DNA of 64,000 nt from JAFAMS01 sp963715815 (GTDB lineage: Bacteria; Vulcanimicrobiota; Vulcanimicrobiia; Vulcanimicrobiales; Vulcanimicrobiaceae), in the NCBI GenBank assembly GCA_963715815.1, contig OY970278.1, positions 1,178,001 to 1,242,000 of the forward strand, written 5' to 3'. This document shows, one piece after another, positions 8,507-17,673 of this stretch. Position numbers and translations under genes: made by a program. Positions within the stretch are counted from its first letter, which is position 1. Each line of letters opens with the position of its first letter. The notes beneath the pieces were generated by a model. It ran no database searches. It had not been told where the DNA came from and saw only the letters and a list, made by a program, of their open reading frames with translations.

Positions 8507-9874
8507 ATGTTGATGAGCGGACGAGTTTTAGCAGCGACCGCGATCGCTTTCGCGATTGCCTCGAGTTTGCCGGTCTTGGGCGACGATCTAGGTTATTACA
8601 CGCCGCCGAAGCTGATCAAGCAAGGCACGGCAACGACACCGCTTGCCGGCAACGGCACGGTGTTGATTCAGGTGCTCGTAAATCCGGACTCGACGTTCAA
8701 GGTTCAGAAGATCGTCAAATCGACGAATCCGGACGACAATCAGTCTGCGATGGAGATCGCGCAAACGGCGAAGTACGCGCCGGCCGTAAAAGGTGGAAAG
8801 AAAGTCCCTGCGTTTTACACGTACACGCTCAAATTCGTTGTAAACGCGAGCGGAAGCACGACGCAAAGCATTAGCAGCATGGGTGGCGGGGGGCTCGCGA
8901 AATATACGGCCGACGTCCATGCCGGCCACTACACCGAAGCGCGTGCTGGTCTGCAGTCATACTTGCAAACGCATCCGGACGATTCGCAAGCGAACGCACT
9001 TTTAGGCGTCTCGGAATTCTTCCTCAATAACTTCGCGGATGCAGCCGCGGATTTCACGAAGGCGGGTACGGTTCCGTCGCAATACACGACGCTCGCTGCG
9101 AATGCTTACGCGAAGGCCGCCCAGGCCGCGATCGCTACCAAGAACGGCGCGGCTGCGGTCGCAAATGCGAGCAAGGCGAAGGCGTTGACGCCGGGAGCGC
9201 CGACCTGGAACCTCTTAGGAAACGCGCAGCTCACCAATAACGACTTTCCCGACGCGGTGCAGTCCTTCGAACAGGCCCGCGCGCTTGCGCCGAGCGATCC
9301 CAAGCTGGATCCCAAAGAGCGAGGAACGATCACCGCAAACCTGATTGCGGCGTACGCAGATTCGGACCAAATCGACAAAGCCGTGGCGCTGTTGCCGGAG
9401 ATGAAGCAGCTCGATCCGGAAAACGGAATGCCCCTCTCGCACGTGGCCGACTACTACGCGAAGAAGGCTCAGGCTGCGAGTAACGGCGGCAAGACGTCAG
9501 AAGCGATCGCCTGGTATGAGAAGGGCGCGACGTACGGGGGTCCGCTTGCGCACACGATGTATACAAACGAAGCGGTCCTCTACATGCAGGCCGCGCATCC
9601 CGACTGGATTCAGGTGAAGACGGTCGCGGACAAGGCGCTCGCGCTCAAGCCGGACGACGCTCGCGCAAATCTGGCCGCAGGCATCGCGCTCGTCAACCAA
9701 CGCAAAGGCAGTGAAGCGGTCAATTATCTCCAAAAAGCTCTGAACGCAGCCAAGGCCGACGGTGATACCGATGCCGTCAATAACGCACAGCGCATGTTAA
9801 CCCAGCTTGCTGCAGAAGGCGTCGGTCCGCTCAAACAGGACCAAACGACACACCCAGCACCATCCAGTACCTAG
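8507..9874 (+). CDS. Exported TPR protein with N-terminal TonB-C-like domain
   Basis: Secreted or periplasmic protein of about 455 residues. A signal peptide (residues 1-25) is followed by a TonB C-terminal-like module (about 45-110: GTVLIQVLVNPDSTFKVQKI ... YAPAVKGGKKV) and then tetratricopeptide repeats through to about 440 (for example PDDSQANALLGVSEFFLNNF and KPDDARANLAAGIALVNQRK). It sits immediately upstream of exbB-exbD-exbD-tonB, so it may be an accessory to this energy-transduction system. Starts at 8507 or 8513 are both possible. A terminator-like hairpin separates it from exbB. Confidence 0.8.
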   Translation: MLMSGRVLAATAIAFAIASSLPVLGDDLGYYTPPKLIKQGTATTPLAGNGTVLIQVLVNPDSTFKVQKIVKSTNPDDNQSAMEIAQTAKYAPAVKGGKKVPAFYTYTLKFVVNASGSTTQSISSMGGGGLAKYTADVHAGHYTEARAGLQSYLQTHPDDSQANALLGVSEFFLNNFADAAADFTKAGTVPSQYTTLAANAYAKAAQAAIATKNGAAAVANASKAKALTPGAPTWNLLGNAQLTNNDFPDAVQSFEQARALAPSDPKLDPKERGTITANLIAAYADSDQIDKAVALLPEMKQLDPENGMPLSHVADYYAKKAQAASNGGKTSEAIAWYEKGATYGGPLAHTMYTNEAVLYMQAAHPDWIQVKTVADKALALKPDDARANLAAGIALVNQRKGSEAVNYLQKALNAAKADGDTDAVNNAQRMLTQLAAEGVGPLKQDQTTHPAPSST

Positions 9875-9912
9875 GAGAACGCGCACCCTTAGCAAAAGAG
9901 CGCGGCTTGTTT

Positions 9913-9936
9913 CGGGCCCAAAAGGCCCGCGTTTTA
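9913..9936 (+). terminator. Rho-independent terminator-like hairpin
   Basis: CGGGCC (9913-9918), loop CAAAA, GGCCCG (9924-9929), followed by CGTTTTAT. It lies between the TPR gene and exbB and may reduce read-through. Confidence 0.6.
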
Positions 9937-9964
9937 TAAAAACAACCGGAAGGCGGTTCACACG

Positions 9965-10654
9965 GTGGGCGAATTTTTCGGAAACTTTTGGTACTTCATC
10001 ATCGCCGGCGGCGTCGCAATGTGGGCGCTACTGCTGCTCTCGGTGATTGCAGTCGCGATTGTCATCGAGCGGCTGTTCTTCTTCGCAACGCAGCGCAGCG
10101 ATTCGCGCCAGCTGTTGCGTCAGATCGGCGAGCGCATCTCGGCAGACGATTTGCCTGGAGCACTGAAAGTCTGTAAGCAAAACCGTGGCATGCTGCCTCG
10201 AATCTTGGAATTCGGGCTGTTGCGCGGCGAGAAGAACCGCGCCGACATCACGGACGCTCTATCGATCGCGCTGATGGAAAATCTGAACATGCTCGAGCGA
10301 AACCTCGGCATCATCGGTACGACCGCGGTCATCGCGCCGTTCGTCGGACTGTTCGGAACGGTTCTCGGTATCATCCGCGCCTTCCAAGACATTGCCCTCA
10401 AGGGCAACTCGACGCCGGCCGTTGTCGCCGCGGGTGTCTCGGAAGCTCTGATCACCACCGCCGCTGGATTGTTCGTCGCCGTCATTTCGGTTATTTTCTT
10501 CAACTACTTCAAGACCCGGATCAAGGCGTACAACCAAGACATGATCGTCGCCGCGAACCAGTTGGCCGAGATGCTGCACTTCCACAACACGGGAGCGCCG
10601 ATCCCGACCGATCTCTACACGCCGAAGGGCGCTGCCTCTCCCGCGAAGGCCTAA
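9965..10654 (+). CDS. exbB: MotA/TolQ/ExbB proton channel family protein
   Basis: Inner-membrane subunit of the proton-driven motor that energises TonB. It has three transmembrane segments at about residues 10-35, 105-135 and 150-175, and the conserved channel region IAPFVGLFGTVLGIIRAFQD and AGVSEALITTAAGLFVAVIS. 229 residues, the usual length. GTG start. It is followed by two exbD genes and tonB in the same direction with gaps of only 3-20 bp. Confidence 0.93.
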   Translation: MGEFFGNFWYFIIAGGVAMWALLLLSVIAVAIVIERLFFFATQRSDSRQLLRQIGERISADDLPGALKVCKQNRGMLPRILEFGLLRGEKNRADITDALSIALMENLNMLERNLGIIGTTAVIAPFVGLFGTVLGIIRAFQDIALKGNSTPAVVAAGVSEALITTAAGLFVAVISVIFFNYFKTRIKAYNQDMIVAANQLAEMLHFHNTGAPIPTDLYTPKGAASPAKA

Positions 10655-10657
10655 GAC

Positions 10658-11071
10658 GTGGCTCTCACCGGCGCAGCCCAAGACGATTCGGTCATGGCGG
10701 AAATCAACATCACGCCGTTCACAGACGTGCTGTTGGTGCTCTTGATCATTTTCATGATCTTGGCCGCGCTTATCACACCGCCGGGATTTCAGAAGCAGCT
10801 TCCCAACAAATCGAATCCGACCCAGACCAACAACGACGACAAGAAGAAGACGATCGAGGTCGACGTCAACAACAAAGACGTTATCTTTGTCGACGGCAAA
10901 CGCACGACCGAGGCAAACATCTATTTCGACATGTCCGACGTCGCGCGTCGGCGCGGTCAACTTCACGTTTCGATCGTTGCGGACGCAAAGGCCAAGTACG
11001 GAATCATCATTCGTATTCTCGATGCGGCCAAACAGGCTGGGCTTAACGACGTCGGCTTCGTTACTTCATAA
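10658..11071 (+). CDS. exbD: Biopolymer transporter ExbD/TolR (first copy)
   Basis: Single-pass inner-membrane partner of ExbB. The motif AEINITPFTDVLLVLLIIFM contains the transmembrane Asp needed for proton use; a periplasmic domain of about 95 residues follows, ending in the FNDVGF-like stretch GLNDVGFVTS. 137 residues. GTG start 3 bp after exbB. Confidence 0.92.
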   Translation: MALTGAAQDDSVMAEINITPFTDVLLVLLIIFMILAALITPPGFQKQLPNKSNPTQTNNDDKKKTIEVDVNNKDVIFVDGKRTTEANIYFDMSDVARRRGQLHVSIVADAKAKYGIIIRILDAAKQAGLNDVGFVTS

Positions 11072-11090
11072 GGGGCGCAAACAGTAACGT

Positions 11091-11537
11091 ATGGCAGTCA
11101 GCACAGGCGAAGACGGCGAAGAAGTAATGTCTACGATCAACATCACGCCATTCACGGACGTGTTGTTGGTCCTCCTGATTATCTTCATCATCTTGGCGTC
11201 GGTTACCAAAGAACCGAAACTCCCGGATGCCAAGAATTCGGATAAGGTCAAAGATTCGCAGATCGTCGTCATCATCGACGCGAAGAACAAGATTCAGATC
11301 GGTTCGGACCAAGTCGATATCGCAGACGCACCTGCCGCGTTCAAACGGCTTGCAGATAACACGGGGCATCGCTACAACAGCGTCATCGTGAAAGCCGATC
11401 CCGGAGCTTCTTACGGGACCGTGCTGCAAGTCATGGATGCCGCAAAGAAAGAAGATCTCGTCAATTTCGGTCTCGCGAACCATATTGAGGGAACGCCGCA
11501 AGGCTCAACCGGCGGACCTGCCGGCGGGAAGAGCTAG
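11091..11537 (+). CDS. exbD: Biopolymer transporter ExbD/TolR (second copy)
   Basis: A second ExbD paralogue (148 residues) with STINITPFTDVLLVLLIIFI, retaining the transmembrane Asp. Compared with the first copy it has a longer glycine/serine-rich tail. Tandem exbD genes are common in TonB systems of diderms outside the classical Proteobacteria; the two may form a heterodimer inside the ExbB pentamer. Confidence 0.92.
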   Translation: MAVSTGEDGEEVMSTINITPFTDVLLVLLIIFIILASVTKEPKLPDAKNSDKVKDSQIVVIIDAKNKIQIGSDQVDIADAPAAFKRLADNTGHRYNSVIVKADPGASYGTVLQVMDAAKKEDLVNFGLANHIEGTPQGSTGGPAGGKS

Positions 11538-11548
11538 CTCCCCAAACG

Positions 11549-12304
11549 ATGGCGCAAAAGAAAGCACCGGCACCGAAACAGTCGGAGAACAACGTTGCGG
11601 CTGTCCTGGCGTACTCACGCCGTTTCGTCCTGTACGGTTTTGTGCTCTCGATTTTGTTGCATGGGCTCTTCGGACCGTTCGTCGACTGGAAACCGAACAC
11701 GGGCGGTACTCCGGAACCGGTGTACAGCGTAAGCATCAAGACGATCGTGCATACGCCGCAGCCGACACCCGTTCCGACGCCGACTCCGACGCCTCCGCCA
11801 AAACAAACGCCGCAGCCGACGCAGCCGCCGCACCCAAAGGTCGAGAAACTGCTCGTTCAGCCGCCCAAGACGCATAGCAATAACAACAGCGGACCGTCGG
11901 AAAATGCGTACACGAATACACAAGGCTCGGAGAACGGCGTGCCGCAGGGCAATTCGAATACGGGACCTCCCGCAACGGTGCCGGGAACCGCAACGCCGGC
12001 GCCGACGCCGACCAAGCCCGCATGCGCGGTGCCGAACGCGCCTGCGGTCGCAACGCAAAAGGTAACGCCTGACATGCCGGAGATCGCGCGCCAGATGGGC
12101 GCAAGCGGAACCGCACAAGTCAAGGTCACGCTCGATGTCAACGGCACCGTTACCGCTGCGTCGATTGCAACCTCGACGCATAATGCGGCGCTCGACAAAG
12201 CTGCGCTTCAAGCCGCGCAACAGTCGAAGTACCGGCCGGATATCGTCAACTGCGTCCCGACCGCAGGCAGCTATCTCTACGTGGTGACCTTCGAGAATCA
12301 GTAG
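11549..12304 (+). CDS. tonB: Energy transducer TonB
   Basis: Protein of 251 residues with one N-terminal membrane anchor (FVLYGFVLSILLHGLFGPFV, about residues 30-50), a proline-rich periplasm-spanning linker with TP/PTP repeats (about 70-165), and a C-terminal TonB domain (MPEIARQMGASGTAQVKVTL through YLYVVTFENQ). It links the ExbBD motor to outer-membrane receptors, none of which lies in this window. Two cysteines (CAVPNAP and NCVPTA) flank or lie in the C-terminal domain. Confidence 0.9.
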   Translation: MAQKKAPAPKQSENNVAAVLAYSRRFVLYGFVLSILLHGLFGPFVDWKPNTGGTPEPVYSVSIKTIVHTPQPTPVPTPTPTPPPKQTPQPTQPPHPKVEKLLVQPPKTHSNNNSGPSENAYTNTQGSENGVPQGNSNTGPPATVPGTATPAPTPTKPACAVPNAPAVATQKVTPDMPEIARQMGASGTAQVKVTLDVNGTVTAASIATSTHNAALDKAALQAAQQSKYRPDIVNCVPTAGSYLYVVTFENQ

Positions 12305-12373
12305 GTAGTTGTTAAGGGCCCCCACGGGGAATCGTGAGTTTATCGCAATGTTGATGGGCCCGAGCGCATGGGG

Positions 12374-12392
12374 CCCCATGCGAAGCATGGGG
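12374..12392 (+). terminator. Strong GAA-loop hairpin after tonB
   Basis: CCCCATGC-GAA-GCATGGGG, a perfect 8-bp stem with a very stable C(GAA)G tri-loop. It lies in the 136-bp gap between tonB and uppP. There is no immediate T-run, so it may be a transcript-end or processing hairpin rather than a classical terminator. Confidence 0.5.
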
Positions 12393-12440
12393 GGCGCGCA
12401 GCCTGGGGCGGAGCGCCGTTAAATTAGTTTTGCGCAGGCC

Positions 12441-13269
12441 ATGCTGCTCGCGATCCTACAAGGCTTCAGCGAGCTCTTTCCGATCAGCAGTCTCGGGCAC
12501 ACGGTCTTGATCCCAGCGCTGCTGCACTGGAACATCGATCTTGCCAGTCCCGACTTCTTGGCGTTTGTCGTCGTGCTCCACCTCGGCACGGCGTTTGCGC
12601 TGCTGGTTTTCTACTGGCGCGAATGGCAAGGTATCGTACGCGCATTCATCCAGAGCATCGTGCGGGGACGTTTTTCGGGAAGCGCCGACGAGAAGACGGC
12701 GTGGCTGCTCGTTATCGGAACGGTGCCCGTCGGGGTGTTGGGTTTATTTTTTGAAAATGAGGTACGTGGTCTTATTCGCATCACCTATTCCGGTAGCGTT
12801 GTTTCTTGCGCTCAACGGAATCGTGATGTTCGCGGGCGAGTGGCTGCGTCGCAAGGACGTAGGACAGCGCGCGTTTGTCTCGCTCTCGTACGTCGACGCC
12901 GTAAAGGTCGGATTTGCCGAATCGCTTGCACTCTTACCGGGGATCTCGCGCTCGGGGACGGCGATGGTCGCCGGACTCCTCATGAATCTCTCCGAGGCTG
13001 AGGCGGCGCGCTTTTCGTTCTTGCTCGGAACGCCGGTGATTCTGGCGGCGGGCCTGCTCGAAGTCCCCCGCCTGTTCGATCCGACGGCGCATGTTGCGCT
13101 CGTCCAGTCGATTCTCGGCGGCATTCTCTCGGCGATAACCGCGTATTTCTCGCTGGCGTTCCTGACGCGCTACTTTCGTTCCAACGATCTGCGCCCGTTC
13201 GGCTGGTACTGTCTGGCCGCGGGCGTGATTTGCTTCATCCTGTTCTTTTCCGGTATTGTGAAAGCATGA
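12441..13269 (+). CDS. uppP: Undecaprenyl-diphosphate phosphatase (BacA/UppP), frameshifted
   Basis: Recycles undecaprenyl pyrophosphate, the lipid carrier for wall and surface polysaccharides. Both signature regions are present: ILQGFSELFPISSLGHTVLI near the N-terminus and ESLALLPGISRSGTAMVAGL in the second half. The first reading frame carries the protein to GLFFENEVRGLI and the rest (ASPIPVALFLALNG onward) is in the +1 frame, with the switch near 12776. Without that base the product has about 275 residues, the usual length. Either a sequence error or a disrupted gene; neighbours show the same type of lesion. Confidence 0.88.
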
Positions 13270-13456
13270 AGGGTCTCTCGTTGCTGCTTGCTATTGCGTT
13301 CTTCGTCGTCGCAGTGCTCTATTGGACCGGGACGCTGCAGATCGCGACGCACGATCCCGGCCCGCATCACAAACACGCCGTGTCTTTGCAGGCGTCGGCA
13401 TTCTCTGTCTGATCTGGTTCCGGTTTCAAAGCGCAGCGCCGTCGCGAGTCCGATGA
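13266..13456 (+). CDS. Small two-helix membrane protein, frameshifted
   Basis: A short protein starting MKGLSLLLAIAFFVVAVLYW, followed by a His-rich loop (THDPGPHHKHAV). In the first frame it ends after 48 residues, but one frame back (-1, near 13381) the sequence continues VFAGVGILCLIWFRFQSAAP and stops at 13456, giving a second hydrophobic helix and an ATGA junction with moaC. The two-helix version, about 63 residues, looks like the real gene. ATG overlaps the uppP stop. Function unknown; the histidine cluster could bind a metal. Confidence 0.55.
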
Positions 13457-13928
13457 GCCGGCCGAGCCACATTGCGCCGGACGGCTCGATCGTGATGGTC
13501 GACGTCGGCAGCAAGACGGCAACGGAGCGCACTGCACGGGCACGCGCCGAGGTCCGGCTCGGAGCAAAGGCTGCGCAAGCCGTACGCGAGGCGACGCTTG
13601 AAAAAGGGGATGCGCTCGTCGCTGCGCAGCTTGCCGGCATCATGGCTGCCAAAGCGACTGCAACATTGATCCCGCTTGCGCATTCGATTCCACTCTCGTC
13701 AGTCGAAGTCGCGTTTTCGTGGGACGGTGACGTGCTCGTCATCGAGACGCGCGCGCGCACCGTTGCGCAGACCGGCGTCGAGATGGAAGCATGACGGCAG
13801 CGAGCGTTGCTGCGCTCGTTGTTTACGACATGACCAAAGCAGTCGACAAAGGGATCTCGATCGAACGCGTGCGTCTTCTCGAGAAGACCGGCGGCAAGAG
13901 CGGCAACTGGGAGGCTAAGAGCCCCTGA
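13453..13928 (+). CDS. moaC: Cyclic pyranopterin monophosphate synthase MoaC, frameshifted
   Basis: Second enzyme of molybdenum cofactor biosynthesis. MVDVGSKTATERTARARAEV, LIPLAHSIPLSSVEV and the active-site segment TGVEMEA are in the first frame. Right after EMEA the frame meets TGA, while the -1 frame continues MTAASVAALVVYDMTKAVDK and LLEKTGGKSGNWEAKSP, the normal MoaC C-terminus. One missing A near 13790 would restore a protein of about 159 residues. Mo cofactor made here would serve the SoxC-type sulfite dehydrogenase at 31.1 kb. Confidence 0.88.
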
Positions 13929-14407
13929 CATATCGCACCGGTGTGATCGTGCTTTCCGATCGAGCGGCGAGCGGTGAGCGCGCGGATGCGTGCATTCCCG
14001 TGATGCGCGAGCTGCTCGCGAATGCGTACAGCATCGATGAGACGCGCGTATTGCCCGACGATGCAGCGACGCTCTCGGCAGAGTTGATCGAACTTTCCGA
14101 CGATCGAAGGCTCGCCCTGATTTTGACGAGCGGCGGAACGGGACTCGGTCCGCGCGATCGCACGCCGCAAGCGACGTCAGCCGTCATCGACTACGAGGTC
14201 CCGGGGATTGCCGAGCAGATGCGTGCCGCGTCCGTTGCCCGCGTACCGACGGCGATGCTTTCGCGTGCGGTGGCCGGAGTACGCGGCAAGACGTTGATCG
14301 TCAACTTGCCCGGCAGCCCAAAGGCCGTACGAGAAACCCTTGAGGTGATTCTTCCGGTTCTGCCTCACGCACTCGACCTACTTGCGGGCGATGTCAAAGA
14401 TGGTTGA
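13925..14407 (+). CDS. moaB: Molybdopterin adenylyltransferase-type protein (MoaB/Mog)
   Basis: MoaB/MogA family, which adenylates molybdopterin. GVIVLSDRAASGERADACIP, the substrate loop ILTSGGTGLGPRDRTPQATS and TLIVNLPGSPKAV are intact in about 160 residues. Homology begins at TYRTGVI, before the GTG at 13943; the only upstream in-frame start-like codon is a CTG at 13925 that overlaps the moaC stop as CTGA. The GTG at 13943 would remove part of the first strand. Confidence 0.88.
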   Translation: MTYRTGVIVLSDRAASGERADACIPVMRELLANAYSIDETRVLPDDAATLSAELIELSDDRRLALILTSGGTGLGPRDRTPQATSAVIDYEVPGIAEQMRAASVARVPTAMLSRAVAGVRGKTLIVNLPGSPKAVRETLEVILPVLPHALDLLAGDVKDG

Positions 14408-14433
14408 GCGCCGACCGAGGGAATGATAAGCGA

Positions 14434-15766
14434 ATGAGCTTCGCGGCAGCGCAAGCGTACTTACAGGGGACGATCAACGAAACCGTCTCGCGGCACCAAC
14501 CGCAGCGGTTGGAGCGTATGCGCGCATTACTGCGCGCACTCGGCGATCCGCAAGAAACGTATCCGACGCTACACGTCGGCGGCACGAGCGGCAAGGGTTC
14601 GACTGCGACTATGCTCGCGGCGGTGCTGACGCAGTCCGGAAAACGAACCGGACTCCACACCAAGCCCCATATCATGTCGCTCACCGAGCGCATGCGCATT
14701 GACGGCACTGCGATATCCACCGATGATTTCGCGAACGTATTAAGCGAGATCAAGCCCGCGATTGAAAGCGTCGTCCCTGAGTACGGACGCCCGACATACT
14801 ACGAAACGATCCTGGCGCTCGCGTTCGTTTACTTCGCGCAGACGAAGGTCGATGTCGCGGTCATCGAAGTCGGTATCGGAGGGACGCTCGACGGCACAAA
14901 CGTGCTGCGGCATCCGCAAGTCTCGGTGATCACCAACATCGGACTCGACCACATGGACGTTTTGGGCGACACGCTCGAAGACATCGCGCTCGACAAAGCC
15001 GGCATCGCGCGGCGCGGCGTGACGCTCGTTTCGGACGTCGCCGATGCAGGTCCGCGCGAGCAGATCGAGCGGATCTGCGCGCAAGTCGGCGCGCCGTTTC
15101 TTTCCGTTCGCGATCTCGTGCAAATCGAATCGCAACCCGGTGAAACATACGGCCAAAGTTTCACGATTCGCACGCCGCAAGACACATATGAGCTCTCGTT
15201 ACCGATTTTGGGCCGCTTTCAGCAGCGCAACGCCGCTACGGCAATTCTCGCGCTCGAACAATTGAAAGACGATTTGCGGCCAACGCCACAGGACGTCGAG
15301 TCGGCGATGAGCCGCCTCGTCATCCCGGGACGGATGGAATTCTTCCCGTCGCACCCGTCAGTCGTTTTCGACATCGCGCACAATGCAGGACAAGGCGCGC
15401 AACCTCGTCGATGCGTTGCTCGAAACGTTCCCCGACCGGCGCTTTGTCGCGATCGTCGCAATCGGTGAAGCCAAAGACGCCAAGCACATTCTCGAAGAGC
15501 TGACCCGATTGCCGGCGTCGTTCATTTTTACGTCGTTTGAAGCCGTGGGCCGCACGCCGATCCCACCGACGAAGCTCGCAAGCTTGATCCAGGAATTCGG
15601 CACATGGGGGCGTGCGGTCAACGAACCGGTCGAGGCTTTTTCGATCGCACGGCGCAATGCCGCAGCCGACGAGATCGTGCTCGTCACCGGCTCGACGTAC
15701 GTCGTGGGAACGCTGCGCGATTGGTGGTCCGCAAACGTCGCGGCCCACTCGACGTCGCAAACCTAA
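14434..15766 (+). CDS. folC: Folylpolyglutamate/dihydrofolate synthase FolC, frameshifted
   Basis: Mur-ligase-like enzyme adding glutamate to folates. The P-loop GGTSGKGSTATMLAAVLTQS, HIMSLTERMRIDG, EVGIGGTLDGTN, TNIGLDHMDVLG and GRMEFF are in the first frame; the substrate motif DIAHN is followed by a +1 shift near 15391 and the remaining 120 residues (DKARNLVDALLETFPDRRFV to the end) continue in the new frame. Combined length about 443 residues is normal. The ATG at 14434 follows a GAGGGAATG ribosome-binding region. Confidence 0.9.
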
Positions 15767-15816
15767 ACAAACCCAAGCGCCTTTTTAGGAAACGAAACGT
15801 GGGCAGGAATTGCGCC

Positions 15817-15838
15817 ACGCTCATCTTATCGTGAGCGT
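15817..15838. promoter_or_regulatory. Inverted repeat upstream of panB-like gene
   Basis: ACGCTCA (15817-15823), 8-nt loop, TGAGCGT (15832-15838). It sits 24 bp before the panB ATG, either as an operator or as a leader hairpin. A distant resemblance to the dispersed GTCATCnTGAGCG repeats is possible. Confidence 0.4.
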
Positions 15839-15861
15839 ACACCGCGGAAACGGAGACGAAG

Positions 15862-16764
15862 ATGTCGAGCAATCCGACCGAAGTCAAACGTAAGAAAGTC
15901 ACGATCCCATCGCTGACCGCGAAGAAGAAGCAGGGGATCCCGATCTCGCAGATGGCGATCTACGATTATCCGAGCGCGATCCTTGCCGATCGTGTCGGCA
16001 TCGACATATTGTGCGTCAGCGACAGTGGCGCGATGGCACTTTTCGGACACGAGTCAACGTTGGATGTTACTTTTGACGAAGTGCTCTACATGGCGCAAGC
16101 CGTGAAACGCGGATCGAAATACGGGCTCCGCATGGTTGACATGCCATATATGTCCTTCCACCTTTCCGAAGAACAAGCAATTGCTAACGCGGCTCGCTAC
16201 GTTGCTGAAGCCGGCGCGGAAGTGATGAAATGCGAAGGCAACAAATATCACGCCAAAAATATCGGGGCGATCGTAAGGGCCGGCATTCCGGTGCAAGGCC
16301 ACATCGGCATTACGCCGATGCGCGAAGCGCAGCTGGGTGGGTTCAGCGCTCAGGGCAAGACGGCGGACCGAGCGAAGGAACTGATCGAAGACGCGTGGGC
16401 AATGGTCGAGGCGGGATGCTTCTCGATTCTCTGCGAGGTTACGACGTCCGAGGTCGCTGAGTATCTGGCCGAAACGTTGCCCGTTCCGGTGATCAGCCTC
16501 GGTGCGGGGAACAAAGCGGACGGCGTGCACATCATCACTTGCGATTTGTTTAGGCTTTACGATCGGCACGTACCGCGTCACTCGAAGATCTACGTCGAGC
16601 TTATGCCCATCATGCAGAAGGTCTTCGAGGACTATAAATCCGACGTCGAAACGCGTGCGTATCCTGGTCCCGAACACAGCGTCTTCATGAAGCCCGACGA
16701 GCTCGAGAAGTTACGCAAGCTCGTGAACTGGGAGGAGAAGAGACAGCCGGTCGGAGCTCGGTGA
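15862..16764 (+). CDS. panB: PanB-family ketopantoate hydroxymethyltransferase (divergent)
   Basis: Phosphoenolpyruvate/pyruvate-type TIM barrel related to 3-methyl-2-oxobutanoate hydroxymethyltransferase, which uses 5,10-methylene-THF in pantothenate synthesis. Family blocks are clear: AIYDYPSAILADRVGIDILC, MVDMPYMSF, VMKCEGN, GIPVQGHIGITPMREAQLGG and SLGAGNKADG. The usual VGDSLGM metal-binding stretch reads VSDSGAM and the N-terminus is lysine-rich, so the enzyme is divergent and might use a different keto acid. It is coupled to folD (GTGA), which makes its C1 donor. panC and panD are not nearby. Confidence 0.82.
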   Translation: MSSNPTEVKRKKVTIPSLTAKKKQGIPISQMAIYDYPSAILADRVGIDILCVSDSGAMALFGHESTLDVTFDEVLYMAQAVKRGSKYGLRMVDMPYMSFHLSEEQAIANAARYVAEAGAEVMKCEGNKYHAKNIGAIVRAGIPVQGHIGITPMREAQLGGFSAQGKTADRAKELIEDAWAMVEAGCFSILCEVTTSEVAEYLAETLPVPVISLGAGNKADGVHIITCDLFRLYDRHVPRHSKIYVELMPIMQKVFEDYKSDVETRAYPGPEHSVFMKPDELEKLRKLVNWEEKRQPVGAR

Positions 16765-17669
16765 GCCCGGCGCCGCGAATTATCGACGGCGCAGCGTATG
16801 CGGCGACCGTCCGCGCCAGCGTGCGCGAAGGGGTAGCGGCGCTCGAGCGCGAGCACAGCATCGTTCCGACGCTGGCGGTCGTCATCGTCGGCGATGATCC
16901 GGCAAGCCACGTTTACGTCCGCACCAAAAGCAAAGCGGCGAAGGATGCCGGCATCCGTGCGATCGAGCACAAGCTCCCCGCGCAAACACCGGAAGCCGAC
17001 CTTCTGGTTCTCCTCGGCGAATTAAACGAACACGAAGATGTGCACGGGATCCTCGTTCAGCTTCCTTTGCCCAAGCACATCAGCGCCGATCGCGTCATCT
17101 TTGCTATCGACCCGAATAAGGACGTCGACGGATTTCATCCTCAGAATGCCGGTCTGCTGGCGCTGGGGAAGCCCGCGCTCGTGCCGTGCACGCCTCGCGG
17201 CTGCGTCATGTTGGCGAAGACCGTCCACGAATCGCTGCGGGGACTCGAGGCCGTGGTCGTCGGCAGGTCGACAATTGTCGGTCGTCCGGCTGCCCAGCTC
17301 TTGCTCATGGAAGACTGCACGACAACCATCGCTCATTCGCAGACGCGCAACATCGAGGCGGTCTGCCGGCGGGCCGATCTGCTTGTCGTTGCGGCTGGGA
17401 AACCGGAACTCATAAAGGAGAATTGGATAAAGCCCGGCGCAACCGTAGTCGACGTCGGCATCAATCGCGTGGTCAAAGACAATGGCGCGATCCGCATCGT
17501 TGGTGACGTCGACTTCGAGTCCGCGTCTCGCGTAGCAGGCGCGATCACTCCCGTCCCCGGGGGCGTCGGTCCGATGACCGTTGCTCTCCTTCTTGAAAAT
17601 ACTCTGCAATGTGCCCGCATGCGGGCGGGCAGCCCAAAGGCGGGCAGTCCTCAGCGAGGTGTAGCCTAA
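16761..17669 (+). CDS. folD: Bifunctional methylene-THF dehydrogenase/methenyl-THF cyclohydrolase
   Basis: Interconverts 5,10-methylene-THF, methenyl-THF and 10-formyl-THF. The catalytic residues are present: YVRTKSKAAKDAGI (Lys), GILVQLPLPKHI (Gln) and KDVDGFHPQNAG (Asp), plus the NADP site VVGRSTIVGRPAAQLLL and the closing PVPGGVGPMTVALLLENTLQ. 302 residues. GTG start overlapping the panB stop; fhs starts 4 bp after its stop, so it belongs to the one-carbon operon. Confidence 0.95.
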   Translation: MSPAPRIIDGAAYAATVRASVREGVAALEREHSIVPTLAVVIVGDDPASHVYVRTKSKAAKDAGIRAIEHKLPAQTPEADLLVLLGELNEHEDVHGILVQLPLPKHISADRVIFAIDPNKDVDGFHPQNAGLLALGKPALVPCTPRGCVMLAKTVHESLRGLEAVVVGRSTIVGRPAAQLLLMEDCTTTIAHSQTRNIEAVCRRADLLVVAAGKPELIKENWIKPGATVVDVGINRVVKDNGAIRIVGDVDFESASRVAGAITPVPGGVGPMTVALLLENTLQCARMRAGSPKAGSPQRGVA

Positions 17670-17673
17670 CTAT

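Noticed and set aside
10259..12388. Several long minus-strand frames opposite exbB, exbD and tonB
   Set aside because: They are shadows of GC-rich coding sequence with Asp/Arg-rich composition and lack starts or neighbours that make sense.
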